A DNA stretch of 10,484 nucleotides from Candidatus Atribacteria bacterium (GCA_026390275.1 JAPLGF010000111.1:1-10484); one strand, 5' to 3'. Counted from the first letter of the stretch, positions 1-7,032 are shown. Notes: generated from the sequence alone by a model not told the origin. Program-made: numbers and translations.

Positions 1-677
1 ATTTCGTACCCCCACCGGGAGTAACGGAAAATCAACCAGAAAAGAAATGAAAAAACAAGCGCAATGAACAAACCCAGGTGAATCCGGGTGGTTCCAAGCA
101 AAGGAAGCCTTGCTATCTCAGGAAAAGCAGCGGTCATGGGAAAACCAAGATTGCTGGGATCTTTCCAGGGGCCATAAATAAAATAATCCACCACGTGAAT
201 CGCTATATAGTTGAGCATCAAAGTCGTGATGATTTCATTGACATTCCATTTCGCTTTAAGGTAACCGGCCATGGCTGCCCAAAGCCCTCCAGCGACGGCT
301 GCCCAGGCGAACATGATCCAAAACATAATAAAACGATTGTCTACAAATGTATATCTCACGGCAGCGGTGGTGGCTAAAGCACCGATAAAAATCTGTCCGG
401 CGGCTCCGATGTTCCAGATTGACATCCGGAAGGAAAACATCACTGCCAGACCAGCAATCATGAGAGGAATGGCTTTCACCACGGTCTCGCTCATTCCGTA
501 AGAATCCCCAAAGGAAGCCTGGAACATGGTGGTATAGGCGTCAATGGGCGATACCCCGAGAACAGCAAGAAATGCGGCACCACTCAACAGGGCCAAAAAA
601 ATGGAAACGAATGGAATGGAAACATCCCACCAGACACTCTGGATATTTCGCTTTTCAAAATGGATGGCTCGGCTCAT
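1..677 (-). CDS. ABC transporter permease, nucleoside/simple-sugar (BmpA/Nup) class, partial
   Basis: This is the membrane subunit of an ABC importer. The gene starts at 677 and runs off the left edge, so only about 225 N-terminal residues are visible. Reading the minus strand gives a protein opening MSRAIHFEKR, then several hydrophobic segments (about residues 20-42, 68-85, 90-108, 117-140, 150-165 and 205-220). The stretch WNVNEIITTLMLNY near residues 143-156 is typical of permeases working with BmpA-type lipoproteins (YufP/NupP, RnsB), which import purine nucleosides or related sugars. The start codon overlaps the stop of the ATPase gene (ATGA at 674-677) and there is no strong ribosome binding site, so translational coupling is likely. 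The family assignment is firm. The substrate is not shown by the sequence, and any second permease or binding protein would lie outside the window. Confidence 0.88.
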   Translation of the reverse strand, partial: MSRAIHFEKRNIQSVWWDVSIPFVSIFLALLSGAAFLAVLGVSPIDAYTTMFQASFGDSYGMSETVVKAIPLMIAGLAVMFSFRMSIWNIGAAGQIFIGALATTAAVRYTFVDNRFIMFWIMFAWAAVAGGLWAAMAGYLKAKWNVNEIITTLMLNYIAIHVVDYFIYGPWKDPSNLGFPMTAAFPEIARLPLLGTTRIHLGLFIALVFSFLFWLIFRYSRWGYE

Positions 678-2203
678 GCGGTGACTTTCTGAATACAATC
701 TAAGGGAGTGCCAGCCATCATGAGTCCTAAGGTCTCTGGGCTCATCTCGGAAGGGTTTTCAATGTTTCCCATTATTTTTCCTTTACACATCACCACTAAA
801 CGATCACTCAAGGAAAGAAGTTCCTCCAGATCCTCGGAAACCAATAAAATCCCCACTCCTCGGTCCCGTTCCACCAGGAGTTGTTCACGAATAAACTTTG
901 TGGCCGCCACATCCAAACCCCAGGTGGGGTGGACGGCAATCACCACCCGTGGGGAACCGCTGAGTTCCCGACCTAACATGAGTTTCTGCTGATTCCCGCC
1001 CGAAAGATTTTTCACCGGAGTGATAAGAGAAGGGGCCATCACCTTAAATTTTTGGATGAGATGAAGGGCGAATGTTGCCACCGCCTTCCAGTCAATCCAG
1101 GTTTTCTGGGCAATCGGTTTCTTCCAGTATTGTTTCAATATAGAGTTTTCGTTGACAGTTAAATTGGCAATGAGGCCAGTCCCTTTACGATCCGCAGGAA
1201 TATAACAAATCCCCTGGGCGATAAAATATCGAGGAGAATGACCGGTGATGTCTTCTTTCCCCATGCTAATATCACCGGATTCCACTTTGCGCAGCCCTGC
1301 CAATGCCTCACACAGTTCTTCTTGACCATTTCCGGAAATCCCGGCAATTCCGAGAATCTCGCTTTCCCTGATTTGAATGGTCACCTCTCTCACCACCGGA
1401 AGACCGCGATCTGATAAAACCAAGAGGCGATCTCCCTCCAAAATCACCGGTCCCGCCTGTCTTTTTTGTTTATTAATGGAGAAAACGAATTTTTCGCCGA
1501 TCATCATTTCGGCGAGCTGTTCCTTGGATGTTTGAGAGGTCTCTACGGTCCCGACTTTTTTCCCCTTACGAAGCACCGTGACCCGGTGAGAAAGACTCAT
1601 CACTTCCTCCAGCTTATGTGAGATGAAAACAATACCGTATCCCTCTCCGGTCATCTGGCGAATCACTTCAAACAGATGCTGCGCTTCTTGCGGGGTGAGA
1701 ACGGCAGTCGGTTCATCCAGAATGAGAAATCGGGTCTTACGAAAAAGCATTTGAAGGATGGCTACTCGCTGTTGCTCCCCAATGGAAAGTTGCCAGATAC
1801 TGGAAAGGGGATCGACTTGCAGACAATATTTTTCAGAAATTGCCTGAATACGTTCAATAATCTTTTTTTTGGGAAGAACCTGGGGGAGCTGGTCAAGGCC
1901 GAGGATCATATTTTCCCACACGGTTTGGCTGGGAATGAGCATGAAGTGCTGATGGACCATTCCAATCCCGGCCGTGATGGCATCATGTGGAGAGGTAAAT
2001 TCTTGTCGCTTTCCGCTGATAGTGATGGTCCCGGAATCAGGCTGGTATAAGCCGTAAAGAGTATTCATCAAGGTCGATTTTCCGGCTCCATTCTCCCCCA
2101 AAAGCGCGTGAACTTCCCCCTGACAGAGATCGAAATCCACTCCATTGTTGGCTATCACCCCGGAAAATCGCTTGGTGATTCCTCTCATCTCAATATCGCT
2201 CAT
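674..2203 (-). CDS. ABC transporter ATP-binding protein with two NBDs (nucleoside/simple-sugar importer)
   Basis: This 509-residue protein carries two fused nucleotide-binding domains and energises the permease encoded next to it. Domain 1 is complete: Walker A GENGAGKST at 36-44, Q-loop Gln85, signature LSIGE at 139-143, Walker B with LILDEPTA at 160-167, and switch His196. Domain 2 (about 253-509) has a good signature, LSGGN at 400-404, but a degenerate Walker A (GISGNGQE, no Lys), VHPTWGLD in place of the DE of Walker B, and no switch His. Domain 2 probably cannot hydrolyse ATP, as is usual for importers of the RbsA/MglA/NupO type. IPADRKGTGLIANLTVNEN (335-353) fits the BmpA-linked branch better than ribose or galactose ATPases. 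It is first in its operon: an extended -10 box lies 60 bases upstream and no binding-protein gene precedes it. The weak ribosome binding site AGGGAGTTG supports the start. Confidence 0.93.
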   Translation of the reverse strand: MSDIEMRGITKRFSGVIANNGVDFDLCQGEVHALLGENGAGKSTLMNTLYGLYQPDSGTITISGKRQEFTSPHDAITAGIGMVHQHFMLIPSQTVWENMILGLDQLPQVLPKKKIIERIQAISEKYCLQVDPLSSIWQLSIGEQQRVAILQMLFRKTRFLILDEPTAVLTPQEAQHLFEVIRQMTGEGYGIVFISHKLEEVMSLSHRVTVLRKGKKVGTVETSQTSKEQLAEMMIGEKFVFSINKQKRQAGPVILEGDRLLVLSDRGLPVVREVTIQIRESEILGIAGISGNGQEELCEALAGLRKVESGDISMGKEDITGHSPRYFIAQGICYIPADRKGTGLIANLTVNENSILKQYWKKPIAQKTWIDWKAVATFALHLIQKFKVMAPSLITPVKNLSGGNQQKLMLGRELSGSPRVVIAVHPTWGLDVAATKFIREQLLVERDRGVGILLVSEDLEELLSLSDRLVVMCKGKIMGNIENPSEMSPETLGLMMAGTPLDCIQKVTA

Positions 2204-2217
2204 TTCTCAACTCCCTG

Positions 2218-2237
2218 TCTACCCCGAATATGATGTT
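2218..2237 (-). promoter_or_regulatory. Shared 20-base leader element, copy A (upstream of the ABC ATPase)
   Basis: On the minus strand this reads AACATCATATTCGGGGTAGA. A copy with one mismatch lies at 10400-10419 upstream of the dehydrogenase E1-alpha gene. Copy A ends 14 bases before its start codon and copy B ends 15 bases before. It has no internal dyad. It would fall in the 5' untranslated region if the -10 at 2261-2266 is used. Its role is unknown: operator, RNA-level element or conserved leader are all possible. Confidence 0.4.
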
Positions 2238-2260
2238 AATGAAAAATATTCCAAGGTCTC

Positions 2261-2266
2261 ATTATA
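2261..2266 (-). promoter_or_regulatory. Extended -10 promoter for the ABC importer operon
   Basis: The minus strand reads TGTTATAAT, a perfect TATAAT with an upstream TGn motif. The sequence at -35 spacing (TTTTCT, 17 bases upstream) is poor, which is common for extended -10 promoters. The predicted transcription start is near 2254, leaving a leader of about 50 bases. This is inferred from sequence only. Confidence 0.5.
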
Positions 2267-2330
2267 ACAAAAGAACCGAACCGAGAAAAAGCGGTACAAT
2301 GAGGAGAAAAAGGACATAAACATATCAAAA

Positions 2331-3035
2331 ATGAATGAAATTCAGAAAAGAATTCATACCCTGCTTCTGAGAGAAGGAGCATCCCTGATCGGTTTTGCAC
2401 CTCTGGCTGATATTCCATTCTCGGTACATTTTCCACTCCCATTTGCCGTTTCGATTGCTGTTGCACTTCAGCCATCCATTATTGCTGGCATTCTCCAGGG
2501 ACCGACCCGAGAATACCACCAAGAGTATCTCCGGTTAAACCAGCTTCTTTCTCACCTGGCGATCACTACTGGTGATGTACTTAACAATGCCGGGTATCAG
2601 GCCGTGATCCTCCTGCCAACCACTGAGAATTTTGATCCCCATACTCTATCGGCTGACTTTCCTCACAAAACGGCTGCCACCCTGAGCGGGTTGGGATGGA
2701 TCGGAAAATCCGCTCTTCTGGTAACGGAGACATACGGAAGTGCCATCCGACTGACCACTGTTCTCACCAATGCTCCTCTGGATACCAAACCGAAGAGAGA
2801 GCCCTCCCGCTGCCGGAATTGTACCCTGTGCGTTGAAGCCTGTCCCGCTCACGCCATTCGGGGTATTTCCTGGACTCCTCAACTCCCCCGGGACGAGTAC
2901 TACGATGCTTTCGCTTGTCGGGAAACTGCCCGAAAACTGGCCCAATCAAAATCCATCGATTCTACCATTTGCGGGATTTGCATCTCCGTCTGTCCCTGGA
3001 CCCGTGCGTACCTTACCCGGGAGGGAGCCCGGTGA
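2331..3035 (+). CDS. Compact QueG-like protein with two 4Fe-4S clusters
   Basis: This 234-residue protein resembles the core of epoxyqueuosine reductase QueG, but QueG is usually about 310-380 residues. The signature GLGWIGKSALL (120-130) matches the QueG consensus. A complete ferredoxin pair follows: CxxCxxCxxxCP with C161, C164, C167 and C171, then C196 with CGICISVCPW (C214, C217, C221). The C-terminal HEAT-like tRNA-binding region of long QueG proteins is absent. The DTGP-type segment that precedes the signature in QueG, and which I recall as carrying the catalytic Asp, is replaced here by SADFPHKTAAT. It is therefore better called a 4Fe-4S double-cluster protein of unknown redox role than a queuosine enzyme. 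The start is the first ATG. The purine-rich AAAAGGA ends some 16-17 bases upstream, so the ribosome binding site is poorly placed. It is divergent from the importer and convergent with the aldolase. Confidence 0.8.
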   Translation: MNEIQKRIHTLLLREGASLIGFAPLADIPFSVHFPLPFAVSIAVALQPSIIAGILQGPTREYHQEYLRLNQLLSHLAITTGDVLNNAGYQAVILLPTTENFDPHTLSADFPHKTAATLSGLGWIGKSALLVTETYGSAIRLTTVLTNAPLDTKPKREPSRCRNCTLCVEACPAHAIRGISWTPQLPRDEYYDAFACRETARKLAQSKSIDSTICGICISVCPWTRAYLTREGAR

Positions 3036-3079
3036 AGAAGAAATCCCAGGACACCCTCCCCTTCCCCGTTTCTCTATAG

Positions 3080-4030
3080 TCACAGTTCTTTTTCGATCGA
3101 TTCCCCCAGGGTCCTGGCACTATGGCTCATTTCATAGTACTCATTAAGTATATTTCTGACTTTCGCTTTAAGTATTCCCTGCGTCTCTCTTACGTTATTC
3201 GTTTCCCGAAGGGCTTTCTCATAAGCTTGCCGAATTTCAGTTCCCACGTTTATTTTGGTGATACCATTATGGATCGCCTGGAGAACATATTCTTTCCTGA
3301 CCCCAGAACCTCCGTGTAGAACGAGGGGAATACCCGTCCGGTCGGCAAGTTTTCGCAGATGGTCAATGTTGAGCCGGGCCTCGACCTTTTTCTGATCCTT
3401 GGCCGATCCCGATATCGCTCCATGGATGTTTCCAATCGCCACCGAGAGCCAATCCACTCCCGTCTCTCTCACAAAACGTTCTGCATCATCGGGGGAAGTG
3501 AACCCTTTCCCGGATGCAAAAATTTCGTCATAGGGGGGGAGAGGACCGCTTTCATGACCAAGAACAGCGCCCAACTCCGCTTCTACCTGAACTCCCCTGG
3601 GATGAGCCATGTTGACCACTTCTCTGGTGACCGCAATGTTCTCAGCAATCGGAAGTCGGGATCCATCGATCATCACGGAATCATAATTCAGATTGAGAGC
3701 TTCGGAGATCAGTGCTTTCCAATCCACGGCCTTCCCATCTTCATCGATCACCGGTACATGATCTTGATGCATCCGGGTTACCGCCAGATCTTTGAACCGA
3801 TCAAATTCTGCCTTGACTGCGGCGAAGCTTTTCGCCTCAAAACGATTGATATCAGGCCGCGCCACTTCCAGAAGAGCAAAACACTCGGTGTCCTCCAGGG
3901 CTTGAATGACCGGTTCCACCATGGGGAGATAGGGAATATTAAAAGCCGGGATGATAATATGTTTCACATAAGCAGTTTTCATGATTTGGGAAAGCGGTGT
4001 ATTTTTGAGAGTATCTTTCCAGGTATTCAT
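3080..4030 (-). CDS. Class II fructose-bisphosphate aldolase family protein
   Basis: This is a zinc-dependent class II aldolase of the FbaA/GatY/KbaY superfamily (316 residues, a normal length). It would split or form ketose-bisphosphates from dihydroxyacetone phosphate and an aldehyde. Visible hallmarks are MHQDHVPVIDEDG, with catalytic Asp90 and zinc ligand His91; VEAELG (149-154); the phosphate loop and ligand GNIHGAISG (His203); LHGGSG (His239); and ITKINVGTEIRQAY (258-270). The subgroup with AFNIPYLPM near the N-terminus and DHVPVIDEDG is often annotated only to family level, so fructose-1,6-bisphosphate is likely but not proven; tagatose or another phosphosugar is possible. The start is supported by GAGGA six bases upstream. 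It is a single gene, convergent with the QueG-like gene and divergent from the mutase. The 44-base gap downstream shows no clear terminator. Confidence 0.9.
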   Translation of the reverse strand: MNTWKDTLKNTPLSQIMKTAYVKHIIIPAFNIPYLPMVEPVIQALEDTECFALLEVARPDINRFEAKSFAAVKAEFDRFKDLAVTRMHQDHVPVIDEDGKAVDWKALISEALNLNYDSVMIDGSRLPIAENIAVTREVVNMAHPRGVQVEAELGAVLGHESGPLPPYDEIFASGKGFTSPDDAERFVRETGVDWLSVAIGNIHGAISGSAKDQKKVEARLNIDHLRKLADRTGIPLVLHGGSGVRKEYVLQAIHNGITKINVGTEIRQAYEKALRETNNVRETQGILKAKVRNILNEYYEMSHSARTLGESIEKEL

Positions 4031-4188
4031 TCCGATTCCTCAGACTCCTTTCATTATTTACGACTCTTTAATTGACTGAACATCAAGATGAGGAGATATC
4101 CATTGACATTGTAGCATTTTCCCCTCCTTCTTCAAAACCAGGAAACGAACCATTTTCATTCCACTCATCTTTCTGTACCACAATGGGA

Positions 4189-4197
4189 TGATATAAT
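4189..4197 (+). promoter_or_regulatory. Extended -10 promoter of the phosphohexomutase gene
   Basis: TGATATAAT carries the TGn extension and a perfect TATAAT at 4192-4197. The -35 region (TTTCTG at 4170-4175) is weak. The predicted start near 4204 lies upstream of the GGGGAG ribosome binding site at 4225-4230. It also argues against the in-frame ATG at 4199, which would fall before or at the transcription start. Confidence 0.5.
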
Positions 4198-4237
4198 TAT
4201 GCTTCAGACTTTCACCGTATTGATGGGGAGAAACTGC

Positions 4238-5605
4238 ATGAGCATTTTTAAAGACTGTGATATCCGAGGAATTTATCAGGAAGAAATAACCGACGAGAAA
4301 GCGTATCTTATTGGACGGGCCTGTGCTTCCATGGTTCCGGAAGGAAGCCGGTTCGCGGTGGGGGGGGATGTTCGAAAAAGCACTCCCAAGTTGAAAAGCC
4401 ACCTGGTGAAAGGTCTCCTGGAGAGTGGTGTTCACGTCATCGATATTGGAATCGTCCCTACTCCTCTCCTCTACTTCGCAGTGGATAAACTTCACATCCG
4501 GGGTGGAATAATGGTCACTGCCTCCCACAATCCGGCTCAGTATAATGGATTCAAGGTGATCTTGGGCGATATACCAGTAACCCCGGAAGATATCCGTGAG
4601 ATAGAACACCGGGTCAGTGTAAAGGACTTCCGTAATGGTTTTGGGAATCTCAGCCAGGTGGAAAATCTGGAAAAAGATTATTTTTCCTTCCTCCGATCTA
4701 TCTCTCAACCCCCCGTTCATTCATTGCAGGTGGTGGTGGATTGTGGAAATGGTTGCTTTGCCGGACTGGCACCACATTTCCTCCATGCCATGGGATATCA
4801 GACTACGCCGGTTTTTTGTGAACGGGATGGCTCTTTCCCCAACCGTCCCCCCAATCCTTCCCAACCCGAAAATTTAACTGCTCTTTCCAGTACCATTTTG
4901 CATATGGAAGCGGATGTGGGAATTGCCTTCGATGGGGATGGAGATCGGGTGGTTTTTGCTGACGAGAAAGGCCGCGTTCTTCTTCCGGAACAGAGTATAA
5001 TCTTTTTCCTGCGGGAAATCATGCCTGCTCTTCCTCCCCAGCAAAAGTTCGTGTACGATGTGAAATGTTCCCGGATTGTCCCCCAGGAAATCACCCGTCT
5101 GGGTGGTATTCCCCTTATGGAACGATCTGGGCACACCTACATCAAAACCAGGCTCCTGCGTGAGGATGCATTCATGGCGGGAGAAATCAGCGGACATTAT
5201 TTCTTCCGGGAGCTCCGACGGGATGATGGTCTCTATGCCGCACTGGTTTTTCTCTCTCATCTTTCCCGTCAGAAGAAATCGCTTTCTCAAATCGTGAGTA
5301 CCTTCCCAGAACCCAATGTGACTCCCGATATCCGGATCTCTGCCCGGGGACGAGAAGGACTGATGTTCATCTTAGAAAAAAACCTTCACGGTCACACCCT
5401 CTCTAAAATTGATGGGATTCGAGCCGAGTGGCCAGAGGGATGGGGTCTTATACGGAACTCCGTCACTGAACCAGTCTATACTCTCCGCTTCGAAGCCACA
5501 CGCCATGACCTTCTCCCCGAGATCGTTCACCGCTTCCTGGGAACCATTCCCGACCTGGAAAAAGACGTGCTGGAACGGATCAATACTTCGATACAAAAAG
5601 AGTAA
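4238..5605 (+). CDS. Phosphomannomutase/phosphoglucomutase (alpha-D-phosphohexomutase)
   Basis: This cytoplasmic enzyme interconverts hexose 1-phosphates and 6-phosphates for cell-envelope sugar nucleotides or glycogen. The four-domain ManB/AlgC layout is intact at 455 residues. TASHNPAQYNGFK (94-106) contains the phosphoserine Ser96. FDGDGDRVV (231-239) supplies the Mg2+ ligands Asp232, Asp234 and Asp236. GEISGHYFF (315-323) is the sugar-binding loop. A C-terminal phosphate-binding region ends near EPVYTLRFEA. The reading frame is open from 4199, but I place the start at 4238 because GGGGAG lies 7 bases upstream, the MSIFKDCDIRGIY opening matches the family, and the promoter -10 lies at 4192-4197. 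Whether it prefers mannose or glucose cannot be read from motifs. It has its own promoter; the regulator downstream starts 108 bases later from a separate promoter. Confidence 0.93.
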   Translation: MSIFKDCDIRGIYQEEITDEKAYLIGRACASMVPEGSRFAVGGDVRKSTPKLKSHLVKGLLESGVHVIDIGIVPTPLLYFAVDKLHIRGGIMVTASHNPAQYNGFKVILGDIPVTPEDIREIEHRVSVKDFRNGFGNLSQVENLEKDYFSFLRSISQPPVHSLQVVVDCGNGCFAGLAPHFLHAMGYQTTPVFCERDGSFPNRPPNPSQPENLTALSSTILHMEADVGIAFDGDGDRVVFADEKGRVLLPEQSIIFFLREIMPALPPQQKFVYDVKCSRIVPQEITRLGGIPLMERSGHTYIKTRLLREDAFMAGEISGHYFFRELRRDDGLYAALVFLSHLSRQKKSLSQIVSTFPEPNVTPDIRISARGREGLMFILEKNLHGHTLSKIDGIRAEWPEGWGLIRNSVTEPVYTLRFEATRHDLLPEIVHRFLGTIPDLEKDVLERINTSIQKE

Positions 5606-5618
5606 CTTTGTGACCAGC

Positions 5619-5636
5619 AGACGATATAGACGATAT
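5619..5636 (+). repeat. Tandem 9-base direct repeat upstream of the regulator
   Basis: AGACGATAT occurs twice head to tail (5619-5627 and 5628-5636). It is followed immediately by the small palindrome ATATTCAAATAT (5635-5646). It lies between the mutase stop and the regulator promoter, where a tandem binding site for the regulator would be plausible. The repeat is directly visible; its function is inferred. Confidence 0.45.
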
Positions 5637-5639
5637 ATT

Positions 5640-5681
5640 CAAATATGACTCCTGTCAATTATTCTTACGGAATAATATTTG
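5640..5681 (+). promoter_or_regulatory. Nested inverted repeats: candidate operator of the S24 regulator
   Basis: Two perfect 7-base inverted repeats are nested here. The inner one is ATTATTC (5658-5664), five bases, then GAATAAT (5670-5676). The outer one is CAAATAT (5640-5646) paired with ATATTTG (5675-5681). The right arms run into the -35 box at 5679-5684, so protein bound here would touch RNA polymerase. Such dyads next to a CI/LexA-like gene commonly serve autoregulation, but no binding data are visible. Confidence 0.5.
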
Positions 5682-5707
5682 ATTTTTTTTTCCGGCTGTC
5701 ATATAAT
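5679..5707 (+). promoter_or_regulatory. Strong promoter giving a leaderless regulator mRNA
   Basis: TTGATT (5679-5684) and a perfect TATAAT (5702-5707) are separated by the optimal 17 bases. The ATG of the regulator begins at 5714, six bases after the -10 box, exactly where transcription should start. There is no Shine-Dalgarno sequence before it. The mRNA is therefore predicted to begin at or within a base or two of its start codon, as for lambda cI transcribed from PRM. Confidence 0.7.
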
Positions 5708-5713
5708 TCGATT

Positions 5714-6361
5714 ATGGCCTTCAAAGAATGGCTGAAAGAAAAAATGAGCGAGAAAGGGTGGAATCAGGTCCGGCTGGCCCATGAAGCGGGGGTTTCACAA
5801 TCAGCGATCTGCCGATGGCTCAAGGGCGAGCGCGAACCGGACGTGGCAACCCTGCTTAAGATTGGACACTCCCTGGATGTGGAAAAGAGAGAACTCTTTC
5901 TGGTCACCGGCATCCTCAACCGGGATATTTTCACTCTCGACGAAGATGACGTGGCCATTCCAGTTCTTTCTTCGAAAATCCCCTGTGGAGTAGCAGAAAA
6001 TGACTTTGACACCTATACCGTTGGTTATGAAGTTTTTAAGAAATCGCTCATCCAGATGAAAACCGGTAATGCATTTAACAATGGCCTTCGTTTGTATATC
6101 GTGCGGGCAAAAGGGGATTCTATGGTGGGGAAAGGGATCGTCGAGAATGATTTGGTGATTTTTTCTCCTGATCTGCAGGTCAATTCCGGTGACGTCGCCG
6201 TAGTGGAAATGGAAGATGTTGGTCTGTGTATCAAGGAAGTCATTTTTCAATCCAGTGCCGTGATCCTCAAATCCTCCAATCCCAACTATGACCCCATTGT
6301 CTTGATTGATAAACCGGCCTGTATCATCGGAAAAGTGATCATGCACGTCGGATATCACTGA
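5714..6361 (+). CDS. XRE-family regulator with S24 (LexA/CI-like) autocleavage domain
   Basis: This 215-residue protein has the two-domain plan of LexA and phage CI repressors. An N-terminal helix-turn-helix (about 6-62) contains WNQVRLAHEAGVSQSAICRW. The C-terminal peptidase S24 domain (about 80-215) has Ser136 in AKGDSM and Lys174 in LCIKEV, the expected Ser-Lys dyad. A likely self-cleavage bond is Cys91-Gly92 in KIPCGVAEN. It should bind an operator as a dimer and be inactivated by self-cleavage, perhaps with RecA; the signal here is unknown. The frame is open from 5645, but that extension overlaps the promoter, so ATG 5714 is chosen. No integrase or other phage gene is near, so this looks like a resident regulator rather than a prophage repressor. 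Signal peptidase I follows after 48 bases, possibly cotranscribed. Confidence 0.9.
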   Translation: MAFKEWLKEKMSEKGWNQVRLAHEAGVSQSAICRWLKGEREPDVATLLKIGHSLDVEKRELFLVTGILNRDIFTLDEDDVAIPVLSSKIPCGVAENDFDTYTVGYEVFKKSLIQMKTGNAFNNGLRLYIVRAKGDSMVGKGIVENDLVIFSPDLQVNSGDVAVVEMEDVGLCIKEVIFQSSAVILKSSNPNYDPIVLIDKPACIIGKVIMHVGYH

Positions 6362-6409
6362 CACTTTTTCATCAGTAAAATCACTCTTCTCCGGGAAAAG
6401 AGGACCACT

Positions 6410-7006
6410 ATGAAAAAAGAAACAAAAAAGAGCGATGCGAATAAAAATCAACAGGCAAAAAAGTTATCACCAGAAGGAAAAACTAGAAAAAAGGGACCGT
6501 TGAGGGAAATCATAGAAACGCTGGTGTGGTCCATTGTCATTGCCCTGCTCATCATCACTTTTGTCATTCAAAGTTTTTATATTCCGTCCAGTTCCATGGA
6601 GCCCACTCTTATACCTGGTGAAAGGGTCCTGGTCGCAAAATTTTATTACCGCTTTACTGATCCCCAGCGGGGTGACATCATTGTTTTCCGTTATCCCATC
6701 GACGATCGGAAAAATTTAATCAAACGGATTATTGGACTTCCGGGGGATCGAATTAAAATCGAAAACGGGATGGTAACCGTGAATGACAATCCACTGCAAG
6801 GTGAGAAATTCGGGCGGACTTACTATGACATGGGTTTTTATGGTCAGGGTGAACACACTGTTCCGGATGGATCCTACTTTGTCCTCGGCGATAACAGTCA
6901 AAACAGCGACGACAGCCGCTTCTGGGGGTATGTTCCTCGCAAGAATATCCTGGGGAGAGCATTTGTCATCTACTGGCCTCTCCCCCAAATCTCCGTTATT
7001 CGATAA
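6410..7006 (+). CDS. lepB: Signal peptidase I
   Basis: This membrane-bound peptidase removes signal peptides from exported proteins. At 198 residues it has the short Gram-positive-type form with one membrane anchor (about 36-57) after an unusually Lys-rich cytoplasmic tail of about 33 residues. Catalytic Ser62 lies in SSSMEPTL, followed by box C-like PQRGDIIVF (85-93). Catalytic Lys105 lies in KRIIGLPGD, and the conserved GDNSQNSDDSRFWG (160-173) closes the core. All key boxes are intact and the length is normal. The start has AGAGGA about seven bases upstream. It lies 48 bases after the S24 regulator on the same strand, with no clear promoter between them, so the regulator promoter may drive both. 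The symbol lepB (sipS in Bacillus) is by family. Confidence 0.95.
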   Translation: MKKETKKSDANKNQQAKKLSPEGKTRKKGPLREIIETLVWSIVIALLIITFVIQSFYIPSSSMEPTLIPGERVLVAKFYYRFTDPQRGDIIVFRYPIDDRKNLIKRIIGLPGDRIKIENGMVTVNDNPLQGEKFGRTYYDMGFYGQGEHTVPDGSYFVLGDNSQNSDDSRFWGYVPRKNILGRAFVIYWPLPQISVIR

Positions 7007-7015
7007 ATTTTAATT

Positions 7016-7032
7016 CCCCTCCACCGGAGGGG
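7016..7032. terminator. GC-rich hairpin between convergent genes, possible bidirectional terminator
   Basis: CCCCTCC, loop ACC, GGAGGGG form a perfect 7-base stem ten bases after the signal peptidase stop. A second imperfect pair follows: GGGGGGTAA near 7037-7045 with TTATCCCCC at 7059-7067. Neither strand shows a proper run of T after the hairpin, so intrinsic termination is uncertain. Its position in the 61-base convergent gap is what suggests the role. Confidence 0.4.

Noticed and set aside
3046..3117. Inverted repeat CCAGGACACCCT with AGGGTCCTGG as a terminator for the QueG-like gene
   Set aside because: The arms are some 50 bases apart, the right arm lies in aldolase coding sequence, and no T run follows. 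Probably chance.
3359..4075. 238-codon plus-strand open frame opposite the aldolase
   Set aside because: It is antisense to an intact class II aldolase and has no recognisable motifs; a shadow frame.
4103..4108. TTGACA as the -35 box of the mutase promoter
   Set aside because: No -10-like hexamer lies 15-19 bases downstream; the extended -10 at 4189-4197 is about 80 bases away.
4058..4720. 220-codon minus-strand open frame over the mutase gene
   Set aside because: It overlaps the strongly supported phosphohexomutase in antisense and shows no domain pattern; a shadow frame.
5714..6361. Prophage repressor marking an integrated phage
   Set aside because: No integrase, attachment repeats, Cro-like divergent gene or structural genes are nearby, and all neighbours are housekeeping genes.
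5801..6451. 216-codon minus-strand open frame opposite the regulator
   Set aside because: It is fully antisense to the XRE-S24 regulator, whose HTH and Ser-Lys dyad are intact.
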